A stretch of 64,000 bases of DNA. Source: Arthrobacter sp. UNC362MFTsu5.1 (GTDB taxonomy: Bacteria; Actinomycetota; Actinomycetes; Actinomycetales; Micrococcaceae). The notes under the pieces were generated by a model. The model did no database searches, was not told the origin of the DNA, and saw nothing but the letters and a program-made list of their open reading frames with translations. Within the stretch, counting starts at the first letter, position 1. Each line of letters starts with the position of its first letter. Where the stretch lies: NCBI RefSeq assembly GCF_000685965.1, contig NZ_JMLE01000014.1:62001-126000 (forward strand), written 5' to 3'. A program made the position numbers and the translations under genes. Below are positions 8,901-16,763 of the stretch, piece after piece.

Positions 8901-10853
8901 GCCGCGCATCGCCGCCCCAAAAGCGTCCGCCAGCAGCCCGCTGGTCCCGGCCGGATCCACGCCGGCGGGGTAACGGACGCCAAGGTCATAGAGGAACAAC
9001 GGCCGGCTGCTCCCGCGCATCACGTCGAATGGCCGCTGGTTCAGCACCTCCAGGCCGAGGTTGTGGAAGAACGGCAGGATGCGCGTCAGGCTGTGGGCAG
9101 TGGTCAGGTAAAGCCGGATCCGCGCGTCTTCGGCCAGCGTCGGGGACGCTCCGGTCCGGACGTAAACGGCCAGCTGAGGGTCGTCCAGCGGTCGTCCGCC
9201 GGCGCCGTCGAGATCGAACTGCTCAAACCGGCGGATGTCCTCCACGGCATCCTCGACCTCGAAATCCGCCCGGTAGCTGGCCGGGAACGCAGCCGACCAC
9301 AGCGCAGACAGCCGGCTTGCCTCTGCTGACGGCAACCTGTCACGGAGCGTTTCATCCAGCCCCTCGGCCCAGGTCCGCGTTGCGTTGACCACGCTTCGCT
9401 CCAGTACGCCCGGATCGACGTCGGGCATGCCGCTGGCAGGCAGCAATATCCGGAAGAAAACCCGCGCCATGGGGGATTCGCTTAAACGGACTTCGAATTC
9501 GAGGGATGAGGAGCCGAAAGCGTGCTTGAGTTCCTGTTCGATGCGGAGCCTGACTGCGGTGCTGTACCTGTGCCGGGGGAGGAACACCAAGGCTGACACA
9601 AAGCGGCCGTAGGTGTCGGGCCGCAGGAACACCCGCGTCTGGTGATGCACCTGCAGGAGCAGGATCTCGCGGGAGAGCCTGGCCAGTTCGTCCACGTCCA
9701 GGTGGAACAGTTCATCCAGCGGGAACGACTCGAGGACCGCCAGCAGCTGCCGGCCCGGATGGGAAGCTTCGGTGAAACCGAACCGTTCCTGGACAGCAAG
9801 GACCTTGTCCCGGATCATCGGGATGCGACGCACCGAGCGGCCCGTGGCGCCGGGGGCGAACAAGCCCACAAACCGCACTTCGCCCGTGGCCGTCCCCGCG
9901 GTGTCGAAGGTCCGTAGGAGGATTTCGTCCAGGTAGGCCGGGCGGGGAACGGAGGACCTCAGGTCGGAGGTGGCGATCGTCAGAACCTGCGAATGGGGGA
10001 GCCCGGTGACCGGCTGGAGGGCTTCCGGCCGTCCGTCCCTGAGCAGGCCCAGCCCCGTGCCGGGTGCCAGCCTTACGCTGTCCGGGCCGCCCGCCGTCGG
10101 GTATTCATACTCGCTGTATCCCAAGAACATGAAGTTGCCGCGGTCCAGCCAGGTCAGGAGTTCCCCGAGCTGCTCAGGGGTCGGCATCATGCCGGCGGGC
10201 AGCCGGTCCAGGGAAGTGACGGCCCGCGCCAGACTGGTGTGGATCGCCGGCGTGTCATCGGCGACCAATTGAACGTCAGCCAGGACACGCCGCACGTTGC
10301 CGATGAGCTCCGCGATGGCCCGCGGCCCCGCCAGGCGCCCTATCTCCGCCGCCACCCAGGTCTCGGCCGACCACACCCGCCGGTCCCGTGCGGTGTGCGC
10401 TGCCGCGGTGTGCACTGCCGTGGTGTGCCCTGCCGCGGTGCCGGCGATGTTACCCGCCGCTCCGGTCGGCGGCGGCCCGTGACGCACTTCCGCCAACCGG
10501 TCCGTCTGCGGATCCCGCCGCACCAGGAAATTGGGGTGCACCAGCAACCGGATGGATTCGTCCTGGCGGGTCAGCTCCGCGGTGAGCGAATGCAGCAGAT
10601 GCGGTATGGCGTCGGCAACCACGAGCAGGACACTCGCGTCGCTTTCATTCAGGATGTCGACGGCCGCCGTCCCCGCGGGACGGGTGTCTGCCAGCTTGGC
10701 ATGGCGCCGGGCCCGCTGTTCCAGGTTCTCGGAACTGTAACCCTGGAGATCCTCCGGCGCTACGTGCTCGTAGTAGGCCGCGAGGAACTTTTCGTCGACG
10801 CCGAGCAGACCGCCGGCGGGGGCGTGCTCGGGGTGTACCGCCTTGCGTGACAT
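5985..10853 (-). CDS. gdhB: NAD-specific glutamate dehydrogenase, 180-kDa class
   Basis: 1622 residues, the size of the large L-GDH180 class known from Streptomyces and Pseudomonas, which oxidatively deaminates glutamate to 2-oxoglutarate with NAD+. The N-terminal half holds ACT-like regulatory segments. The catalytic part has RGGLRWSDRSEDFRTE near residue 815 and PTGAKGGFYPKQ near 848 (the catalytic lysine is in PTGAKGGF). A nucleotide-binding region follows (VGIGDMSGDVFGNGML; VIAEGGNLGITQLGR). A helical C-terminal domain completes it. The ATG is preceded by GGAGG. It links amino-acid catabolism to the TCA cycle, in keeping with the peptide and amino-acid genes elsewhere in the window. Confidence 0.95.
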   Translation of the reverse strand: MSRKAVHPEHAPAGGLLGVDEKFLAAYYEHVAPEDLQGYSSENLEQRARRHAKLADTRPAGTAAVDILNESDASVLLVVADAIPHLLHSLTAELTRQDESIRLLVHPNFLVRRDPQTDRLAEVRHGPPPTGAAGNIAGTAAGHTTAVHTAAAHTARDRRVWSAETWVAAEIGRLAGPRAIAELIGNVRRVLADVQLVADDTPAIHTSLARAVTSLDRLPAGMMPTPEQLGELLTWLDRGNFMFLGYSEYEYPTAGGPDSVRLAPGTGLGLLRDGRPEALQPVTGLPHSQVLTIATSDLRSSVPRPAYLDEILLRTFDTAGTATGEVRFVGLFAPGATGRSVRRIPMIRDKVLAVQERFGFTEASHPGRQLLAVLESFPLDELFHLDVDELARLSREILLLQVHHQTRVFLRPDTYGRFVSALVFLPRHRYSTAVRLRIEQELKHAFGSSSLEFEVRLSESPMARVFFRILLPASGMPDVDPGVLERSVVNATRTWAEGLDETLRDRLPSAEASRLSALWSAAFPASYRADFEVEDAVEDIRRFEQFDLDGAGGRPLDDPQLAVYVRTGASPTLAEDARIRLYLTTAHSLTRILPFFHNLGLEVLNQRPFDVMRGSSRPLFLYDLGVRYPAGVDPAGTSGLLADAFGAAMRGDSESDRFDGLVLREGIEWRQAAILRSYAKYLQQLGTTNSYGFMADTLLANVRATHGLLALFQAKFDPDLDVPGRFRDADAVRKDLLAAIEDIPVLDADRLLRTFMNLVESTLRTNYFQGKPHLSFKLNPAAIANAPFPRPKYEIWVYSPRVEGVHLRFGPLARGGLRWSDRSEDFRTEVLGLVKAQNVKNSVIVPTGAKGGFYPKQLPDPSVDREAWLTEGLECYRIFVRGLLDLTDNLVATAHGETVVPPERVVRHDVDDYYLVVAADKGTASFSDAANAVAGEYGFWLGDAFASGGSVGYDHKQMGITARGAWESVKHHFRELGVDCQAEDFTVVGIGDMSGDVFGNGMLLSRHIRLVAAFDHRHIFLDPDPDAEASLEERRRLFALPRSSWADYDPALISEGGGVHSRRVKAISITDEVRSSLGLAPGTRSLPPHALLQAILRAPVDLLYNGGIGTYVKASAEGNAEVGDKANDPIRINGKEVRARVIAEGGNLGITQLGRIEAALSGVLLNTDAIDNSAGVDCSDHEVNIKIFVDRMIAAGKMAVPERAAFLHSLTDEVARLVLANNTDQNVLLFNDRHLVREWSPGFERTMDWLENATDLDRRLEGLPNNEQLEERLRSGKTLTSPELAVLAAYAKIELAAALNASDLAEDPWFRRVLRGYFPRQLSERFEAELETHPLHRQIVCTVVANDMVNLGGITFAFRAIEETTARAAAVAKAFVVAREAYDLPWIVNRLAALPAGYPSEHAAEATLHMRRVLDRATRWYVTHDHRDQPVAEALGRILPTLEALRTRTVDYLRGSDLDRVQGRLAHWDAVGMPRELGLRASDLLESFGLLDISLVSEQVHEPIETIADVYYAVFQRIGAANLLLRITDLPRQSKWEALARAALRDDVYSAVADMTVSVMETTQVPDAGGSDSVERIVAWERGHQEQLGRIKDTFAEVTRPGNVDIASISVALKLLRTLVRR

Positions 10854-10974
10854 GCCACTGCGCCTCCACTGCGCGGGAGCAACCGCACGCCGCGGCCGAC
10901 CATCCTGTCCCCACGCCTGCTTTCATCATGAACGCGTTCGGGGGAGCAGTCCAGTGCCTGCGGGCAGGAGGCGC

Positions 10975-11646
10975 TTAGGCAGGTCCGCCGGTGGGGTCCT
11001 CGGCAGTGGGGTCGGCCAGAGCCAGGCCGCCCACCGGGCTGTCGTCCCAGTGGATGAGCTCCCAGCCGGTGTCGGGGTCCCCTTCCAGCGCCACGATGCC
11101 CGTGTTGTCCAGGACGTGCCTGACAGCAAAGTCCGGTTCGATGTTGGCGGCCCGCAGGCCGGCCCAGACCCGGATGGCTGCGCCGTGGCTGACCACGGCC
11201 ACGGACGAGGAATCCCCGAGGCCATTCGCCCGTTGCGCGACCTGAGCGATCGCGGCGTCATAGCGGTCGAAGAAGTCCCGGCCGCTGGGGCCGGCCGGCA
11301 TCCGGCGGTCCAGGTCGCCGTCGGCCCAGGAGAATATGGTCCCCAGGTACCGCTTGTGCGATTCGTGGTCCGTCTGTTTTTCCAGCGACCCGGCCTCGAT
11401 CTCGTGGATGCCCTCGATCACTTCGGCCTCCAGGCCCTGGAGACGCGCCAGGGGAGCAGCCGTGATCTGCGTCCGGATCAGGGTGGAGGCATAGAGGGCC
11501 TGGATCGGCTCATTCACCAGGGCACGCGACAGCGCCTCGGCCTGGCGCTCGCCCAGCTCAGTGAGGCCAGGCCCAGGGTGTGCGGTGTCCAGCTGGCCCA
11601 GCACGTTCCCGGGGGTCTGGCCGTGGCGGATCAGCAGAAGCCTCAT
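10975..11646 (-). CDS. Histidine phosphatase family protein (phosphoglycerate-mutase-like)
   Basis: 223 residues with the RHG signature LLIRHGQTPGN at the N-terminus (phospho-accepting histidine) and the second catalytic histidine in VAVVSHGAAIRVW. A glutamate after IHEIEAGSLE completes the active site. Its ATG overlaps the purB stop by 4 bp (ATGA), so it is translated by coupling with purB. It may dephosphorylate a small metabolite; whether that is nucleotide related, as the operon suggests, is inference. Confidence 0.9.
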   Translation of the reverse strand: MRLLLIRHGQTPGNVLGQLDTAHPGPGLTELGERQAEALSRALVNEPIQALYASTLIRTQITAAPLARLQGLEAEVIEGIHEIEAGSLEKQTDHESHKRYLGTIFSWADGDLDRRMPAGPSGRDFFDRYDAAIAQVAQRANGLGDSSSVAVVSHGAAIRVWAGLRAANIEPDFAVRHVLDNTGIVALEGDPDTGWELIHWDDSPVGGLALADPTAEDPTGGPA

Positions 11647-13085
11647 TTGAGGTGGTTCACCAGCTCGGTGGCGATGCCGGTGTACTTGCCGGGCGTCAGG
11701 GCAAGCAGCCGCGCTTCGGCGTCGGGGGAGAGGCCCAGGCCCTGCACGAATTCCTGCATCCGGGCGGCATCCACGCGCTGTCCGCGGGTGAGGTCCTTGA
11801 GCCGTTCGTAAGGGTTTTCCATCCCTTCGACACCGGCAATCGCTTCGGCGCGCATTACCATCTGGATCGCCTCACCCAGCACTTCCCAGTTGGTGTCGAG
11901 GTCGGCGGCCAGGACGTCCTCAGCCACGTCCAGGCGCTCCAAGCCCTTGACCACGTTGGAGATGGCCAGCAGGGAGTGCCCGAACGCCACGCCGATGTTG
12001 CGCTGGCTGGAGGAATCGGTGAGGTCGCGCTGCCAGCGCGAGGTGACCAGGGTGGAGCCGAGGACATCCAGCAGTCCGGAGGAGATTTCCAGGTTGGCTT
12101 CGGCGTTCTCGAAACGGATCGGGTTGACCTTGTGCGGCATGGTGGAGGAACCCGTGGCGCCTGCCACCGGAATCTGCGCGAAGTAGCCGATCGAGATGTA
12201 GCTCCAGATGTCCGTGCACACGTTGTGCAAGATTCGGTTGAACCGCGCGACGTCGGCGTACAGCTCCGCCTGCCAGTCGTGGCTTTCGATCTGTGTGGTC
12301 AGCGGGTTCCAGGTCAGGCCCAGGCCCTCGACGAACGACTTCGCAACCTGCTGCCAGTCTGCGCCCGGCACCGAGGCCACGTGTGCCGCGTAAGTGCCGG
12401 TGGCGCCGTTGATCTTGCCCAGGTATTCCGTCTTCGCGATACGGTCCAGCTGGCGGGTCAGGCGGTGCGCGATGACGGCCAGCTCCTTGCCCAGCGTGGT
12501 GGGCGTGGCCGGCTGGCCGTGCGTGCGGGAGAGCATGGGCACGCTGCGGTTGTCGTCAGCCATTTTGCTGATCTGGGCCACCAGGGCCCTGGCGGCCGGC
12601 AGCCACACGTCCTCCACAGCGCCCTTGACACCCAGGGCGTAGGAGAGGTTGTTGATGTCTTCGGACGTGCAGCCGAAGTGCACCATGGCGGTCAGCCGCT
12701 CAATGCCGATGGCCGGGAGCCTGCGGCCGATGTAGTACTCCACAGCCTTGACGTCGTGCACCGTCACGGCCTCGATTTCGGCCAGCTCGGTGACCGAGGC
12801 GGAGTCGAATTCGGTCACGATCGCGCGGAGCTGGTCCTGCTGTTCAGCCGTCAGCGGACCGGCGCCCGGCAGCACGTTGTTGCCGGTCAGGTGGATGAGC
12901 CATTCAACTTCCACGGCCACGCGGTCGCGGTTCAGGGCCGCCTCGGACAGGTAGTCCACCAGGGGCGCTACGGCGGACTGGTACCGGCCGTCCAGCGGGC
13001 CGAGGGCAATCTTGTCCTGCGACGCGGCGAGGGCCAGGCGTCCGGAAGGCGTACGGGTGTCAGCTGTGGCGGCAGTTTCAGGCAT
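11643..13085 (-). CDS. purB: Adenylosuccinate lyase
   Basis: 480 residues. The fumarase/aspartase-superfamily signature GSSTMPHKVNPIRFEN is present, together with MVHFGCTSEDINNLSYALG and MLSRTHGQPATPTTLGKE, the other two conserved substrate-binding regions. The enzyme works twice in purine synthesis (SAICAR to AICAR, adenylosuccinate to AMP). Its length and motif order match the PurB subclass that carries KVNPIRFENAE. It is first in a two-gene operon with the histidine phosphatase. Confidence 0.97.
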   Translation of the reverse strand: MPETAATADTRTPSGRLALAASQDKIALGPLDGRYQSAVAPLVDYLSEAALNRDRVAVEVEWLIHLTGNNVLPGAGPLTAEQQDQLRAIVTEFDSASVTELAEIEAVTVHDVKAVEYYIGRRLPAIGIERLTAMVHFGCTSEDINNLSYALGVKGAVEDVWLPAARALVAQISKMADDNRSVPMLSRTHGQPATPTTLGKELAVIAHRLTRQLDRIAKTEYLGKINGATGTYAAHVASVPGADWQQVAKSFVEGLGLTWNPLTTQIESHDWQAELYADVARFNRILHNVCTDIWSYISIGYFAQIPVAGATGSSTMPHKVNPIRFENAEANLEISSGLLDVLGSTLVTSRWQRDLTDSSSQRNIGVAFGHSLLAISNVVKGLERLDVAEDVLAADLDTNWEVLGEAIQMVMRAEAIAGVEGMENPYERLKDLTRGQRVDAARMQEFVQGLGLSPDAEARLLALTPGKYTGIATELVNHLK

Positions 13086-13277
13086 GTGCTGATTGTTTCA
13101 CGAAGTCGCGCCGCCCCTTAAGCGCGGAGTCCGTGTGACTTCTCCTCCCCAGCGCCGAGGTTGCCGGGGCGCCCGCCGTTTTCCACATAGTCGACGCCGG
13201 CGGTACCAGGCCTGCAGGCCGCTCCGTAGCGTCGTCATCACCGACCATGCAGAACAAACAACGTCAGGGGAGCTGAA

Positions 13278-13583
13278 ATGAGCGGCAGCATCACCGCAGC
13301 AGATGCCAACGCGTGCGGATCGCGGAGCTTCGAAGTGCAGCAGCTGGCCTGGCGGGTCGCCCGCTTCGCCCATGGCCTCGATACATCGATGCTCAGGTTC
13401 CGCCATGTGCAGCTTGCTGAGTGGCAGTCCCCGGCAGGGCAGGCATACCGCACCGCCATCTCGCTGCAGGCGGCTGCGCTGGACCGGGCACGGGAGCGGC
13501 TGATGGCGGCTTACGAAGCCGTGCTTCGCCACTCACAGCAGGTCCCGCTCTCATCCCAGCGGACGCCCGGGGGCGGGTACTGA
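13278..13583 (+). CDS. Small WXG-like helical protein
   Basis: 101 residues, nearly all helix, with a WQSPAG turn (Trp49) between two helices. This is the position and spacing of the WXG turn of WXG100/ESX proteins, although the Gly is replaced (W-Q-S, then P-A-G). GGGGAG precedes the ATG. Its TGA overlaps the ATG of the next gene (TGATG), so the two are translationally coupled. A role as secretion partner or chaperone of the downstream hydrolase protein is inference. No type VII secretion core gene is present in the window. Confidence 0.62.
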   Translation: MSGSITAADANACGSRSFEVQQLAWRVARFAHGLDTSMLRFRHVQLAEWQSPAGQAYRTAISLQAAALDRARERLMAAYEAVLRHSQQVPLSSQRTPGGGY

Positions 13584-15013
13584 TGGCAGAGGCCACACCC
13601 TCCGGCAGCGGCGGGCCGCTGGGACCGCTGGAGCCGGCCACGGACGGGAGCATGCGGATCCGCGGTGGTGTGGGCGGAATCCGCTTCCAGCTGGAGGAAC
13701 TCATGGCCGGTGTGTCCGAGCTGGAAGGCATGGCTGACGAACTCGCCGCCGTGGAGATAGGTATCCGCCGGATCTGGGAAGAGCTGTGTCCCTACCAGTA
13801 CGATCCACGGCCCAGCGGCACGGCGGCACTCATCGCGGTGGGTGAAGGCGGTCAATCGGTGCGCGCCGTCAGGGAAGAGCTCCAGCGCCTCAGCGACCAG
13901 GTCCGCGCAAGCCACCGCGACTACGAAAGGGCGGAGTCGCTGGCCGCCGCCGGGATCCGCCTGCCGGAGGACGGCTGGGGCTTCCTGCCTTTGTTGTTCG
14001 TGGATCTGACCCAGGCCAACTACCCCAGCCGTGACGCGGCCGAGGCCGTCGCGCTGCAGGCATCGATCATGCTGCTGGGCACGATTGCACCGAAAGAGGA
14101 CCTCGCCAGGGCACTGGCCGCAGAGGTGGCTGCCGGGCGGCACATTTCAGCCTCGGGCGCCTTCGTTCGCAGGCTGGCGGAGAACTACCTTCCGCGGCTG
14201 AAGCCCCGGCCCGTCACCGCGGTAGAGGAACTGACACGCGACGTTGACGTCGACACCTCCCCGGCCGGGTTGCTCGCCCGGCTCCGGAAGCTGGATGCGG
14301 ACGGGCACGGAACGATAGAGGTGGTTCAGGTCGATAACGGCGGGCACAAAGCATTCATTGTCATCATCCCCGGCACGCAGCCCACGGATCCGCCCGGAGG
14401 AGTGAACCCGCTGGATGAGGCAGGAATCGTAGAGGCACTGGGATACGGCTCGGAGCAGCTCAATGCCGCCGTCACCTCGGCGTTGCACCAGGCAGGGGCC
14501 TCCAAGGGCGACCAGGTGGTGGCTGTCGGTTACAGCCAGGGCGGGGTGCATGCCATGAACCTCAGCAGCGACAAGGCGTTCCTGGCCGAATTCGACCTGA
14601 AGTATGTCCTCACGGCCGGATCGCCGGTGGGCGGAATTACCCCCGAAGCCGGAATCACGTCCCTTCATGTCGAACACCGCCAGGACTGGGTCCCCGGCAG
14701 CGACGGAATTCCGAACGCGGACACCCGGGACAGGGTCACCGTCACGCTGACGGACCGGGTGGTCACCCCGGCGGGCAAAGACCCAGGTCTCGGGCCCGGC
14801 CACAACCTTGAAAACTACGAGGCTGGGGCAAGGGCGGTGTCCGCGAGCGAAGACCCCTCCCTGATCGCCAACACGGCGGTCCTGGCCGGAGTCCTCGGAG
14901 TCGGCGGCGCAGGGACAGCAACCCGTTTCGCCGTGAACCGGGAGCCCCGGGTTACGCCTGCCCGCCAGCCGGACCGGCCGCTATTGGGCGCTGCCAGGTG
15001 GGTTGCGCGCTAA
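13583..15013 (+). CDS. Alpha/beta-hydrolase-domain protein with helical N-terminus (possible type VII-type substrate)
   Basis: 476 residues. Residues about 30-110 are helical and contain ELMAGVSELEGMADELAA, resembling the helical hairpins of ESX-type proteins. The C-terminal half has a hydrolase nucleophile elbow VAVGYSQGGVHA (Ser318), a candidate Asp368 in HRQDWVPG and His407 in GPGHNLENYE, in the order of a Ser-Asp-His triad. No signal peptide is visible. The start is fixed by the TGATG coupling to the WXG-like gene. The stop overlaps the stop of the opposite gene by 4 bp. The substrate is unknown; lipase/esterase or cutinase-like activity is the best guess. Confidence 0.75.
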   Translation: MAEATPSGSGGPLGPLEPATDGSMRIRGGVGGIRFQLEELMAGVSELEGMADELAAVEIGIRRIWEELCPYQYDPRPSGTAALIAVGEGGQSVRAVREELQRLSDQVRASHRDYERAESLAAAGIRLPEDGWGFLPLLFVDLTQANYPSRDAAEAVALQASIMLLGTIAPKEDLARALAAEVAAGRHISASGAFVRRLAENYLPRLKPRPVTAVEELTRDVDVDTSPAGLLARLRKLDADGHGTIEVVQVDNGGHKAFIVIIPGTQPTDPPGGVNPLDEAGIVEALGYGSEQLNAAVTSALHQAGASKGDQVVAVGYSQGGVHAMNLSSDKAFLAEFDLKYVLTAGSPVGGITPEAGITSLHVEHRQDWVPGSDGIPNADTRDRVTVTLTDRVVTPAGKDPGLGPGHNLENYEAGARAVSASEDPSLIANTAVLAGVLGVGGAGTATRFAVNREPRVTPARQPDRPLLGAARWVAR

Positions 15014-15435
15014 CGGCGGACGCCCGTGATCCTGCCCGCCACGAGGGAGACCAGCGTGATGATGATGGCCGCCAGAACAGCCGTCCAGAAGAAGGAGTCG
15101 ATGGTGAAGTGGACGGGGGTGTAACTGCTCAGCCAGGAGGTCAGGTACAGCATGGCGGCGTTGATGACGATAGTGAACAGCCCCAGCGTCAGGATCGTGA
15201 TCGGCAGGGACAGTAGGCTGACGATCGGCCGCACCAACGCATTCACCAAACCGAAGATCAGGCCGATGAACAGGTAGGCAAGAATAATGCCCAGCGGGTC
15301 GGTTCCCTGTGTGACGCCGCCCTGGGCAACGGCTTCTGTCGTTGCGGTGGTGGAGATGTCCAGGCCGGGCAGTATCCAGCTGGCAATCCAGAGGGCAAGG
15401 CCATTGATGAGAACCCGCACGATGAAAGAAAACAT
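15010..15435 (-). CDS. Small integral membrane protein of the mycobacterial 4-TMS phage holin family
   Basis: 141 residues with four hydrophobic segments. The N-terminus FSFIVRVLINGLALWIASWI, the central FIGLIFGLVNALVRPIV and TLGLFTIVINAAMLYLTSWL are typical of this family (Pfam PF04020-like). Despite the family name such proteins are chromosomal housekeeping membrane proteins in many bacteria; no phage genes are near. Function unknown. It converges on and overlaps the hydrolase gene by 4 bp. Confidence 0.87.
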   Translation of the reverse strand: MFSFIVRVLINGLALWIASWILPGLDISTTATTEAVAQGGVTQGTDPLGIILAYLFIGLIFGLVNALVRPIVSLLSLPITILTLGLFTIVINAAMLYLTSWLSSYTPVHFTIDSFFWTAVLAAIIITLVSLVAGRITGVRR

Positions 15436-15482
15436 GGGCCCATGCTTTCACACGGCGGAGGAAAGCGGCAGGACCGGAGAAG

Positions 15483-15488
15483 TAGGCT
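15483..15488 (+). promoter_or_regulatory. -10 box of a probable leaderless promoter
   Basis: TAGGCT is followed by 7 nt and the aminotransferase ATG at 15496. Confidence 0.45.
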
Positions 15489-15495
15489 AGTTGGC

Positions 15496-16614
15496 ATGAC
15501 TTCACCAGAGAACCCTGCCGGGGGAATCAGGCCCCGTCCGGTCGTGGACAGGCTTCCCCGTTATGCCGCCGGCAAGCCTCCCGCCGCCGTCGAGGGCCTA
15601 GCCAGCTACAAGCTGTCCTCCAACGAGAACCCGCTTCCGCCCATCCCTGCAGTGTTGCAGGCCATCGCGGACCAGACCGACTTCAACCGCTACCCGGATC
15701 CCCTCAGCACGAAACTCCGGGGGGCCCTCTCGGAGTTCCTGCAGGTTCCTGCCGAAGACATCGTCACGGGCGCGGGCAGCCTGGGAGCGCTGAACCAGCT
15801 TCTGGTGACCTTTGCCGGGCAGAACGATGACGGCAAAGCCGATGAAGTCATCTACGCCTGGCGGTCTTTTGAGGCCTACCCCATCTGTGTCGGCCTCGCC
15901 GGCGCTGAAAGTGTAAGGATTCCCCTGACGCCCGACGGCCGCCACGACCTCGATGCCATGGCAGCCGCGGTGACCGCGCGAACCAAGGTCATCCTGCTGT
16001 GCACTCCCAACAATCCCACCGGTCCCATCCTCGAAACCGACGAAACCGAGCGGTTTATCCGCTCTGTCCCTGCCGACGTCGTCATCGTCATTGACGAGGC
16101 ATACCAGGAGTTCGTGCGGGCCGAGCACGCTGTGGACGGTATCGAGATGTACCGCAAGCACCCGAATGTGGTGGTCCTGCGGACCTTCTCCAAGGCCCAC
16201 GGGCTGGCCGGCCTCCGCGTGGGGTACAGCGTCTCCCACCCGGACCTCACCCAGCACCTCCGGGTGGCCGCCACGCCGTTCGCCGTATCGCAGATCGCCG
16301 AGCGGGCGGCTATGACCTCGCTGCAGAACTTCAGCCAGGTTGTAGAAAGGGTACAAAGCCTCGTGGACGAGCGCGACCGCGTCACGGCCGGGCTGCGCGA
16401 ACTCGGCTGGTTTGTGCCGGACGCGCAGGGCAACTTCGTGTGGCTCAATCTGGGCGAGAACAGCGCGGAGTTCGCAGCACTGGCGGGTGAAAGTGCCCTG
16501 TCCGTGAGGGCGTTCGGCAACGAGGGCGTCCGGGTAAGCATCGGGGAAGAGGAAGCGAACAGCCGTTTCCTCAAGCTCTGTGCGAACTATACAAAGGCGC
16601 CACGGCGTTCCTAG
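15496..16614 (+). CDS. Histidinol-phosphate/aromatic aminotransferase-like PLP enzyme
   Basis: 372 residues, fold type I, class II aminotransferase. Visible motifs: SSNENPLPP at the substrate-binding N-terminus, TPNNPTGP, VIVIDEAYQEF (PLP-pyridine Asp) and RTFSKAHGLAGLRVGY containing the Schiff-base lysine. These fit HisC and the closely related aromatic transaminase Pat. No other his genes are nearby, so an aromatic or general role is as likely as histidine synthesis. ATG 15496 is chosen because the conserved region begins shortly after it and a -10 box lies 7 nt upstream. Confidence 0.86.
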   Translation: MTSPENPAGGIRPRPVVDRLPRYAAGKPPAAVEGLASYKLSSNENPLPPIPAVLQAIADQTDFNRYPDPLSTKLRGALSEFLQVPAEDIVTGAGSLGALNQLLVTFAGQNDDGKADEVIYAWRSFEAYPICVGLAGAESVRIPLTPDGRHDLDAMAAAVTARTKVILLCTPNNPTGPILETDETERFIRSVPADVVIVIDEAYQEFVRAEHAVDGIEMYRKHPNVVVLRTFSKAHGLAGLRVGYSVSHPDLTQHLRVAATPFAVSQIAERAAMTSLQNFSQVVERVQSLVDERDRVTAGLRELGWFVPDAQGNFVWLNLGENSAEFAALAGESALSVRAFGNEGVRVSIGEEEANSRFLKLCANYTKAPRRS

Positions 16615-16674
16615 CGCTTAACATAACGCCCCGCGTCCGCCTACTGCGGATAAAGTAAGGGACAGTAAGCCAAA

Positions 16675-16716
16675 ATATATGCCGGATCAGGAATGTATTC
16701 CCGATCCGGCATATAT
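16675..16716. promoter_or_regulatory. 42-nt near-perfect palindrome upstream of the E1alpha gene
   Basis: The left arm ATATATGCCGGATC (16675-16688) and right arm GATCCGGCATATAT (16703-16716) are perfect inverted copies. The 14-nt centre is itself palindromic (GGAAT-GT-ATTCC), so 19 of 20 possible base pairs form. There is no T-run after it. It lies 47 bp before E1alpha. It may be a double operator or an mRNA/terminator hairpin. Confidence 0.7.
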
Positions 16717-16763
16717 CCCAGCGAGATTGCGACGCTCTTGTGAGCGGCAAGCAAGGAGACGGT

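Noticed and set aside
11580..13121. 513-codon open frame opposite purB
   Set aside because: Antisense shadow of a conserved gene; no recognisable domain.
13278..15013. Type VII secretion locus
   Set aside because: No EccB, EccC, EccD, EccE or MycP genes are present; only possible substrates.
15010..15435. Prophage holin
   Set aside because: The family name is historical; no phage genes nearby and the protein is widespread on chromosomes.
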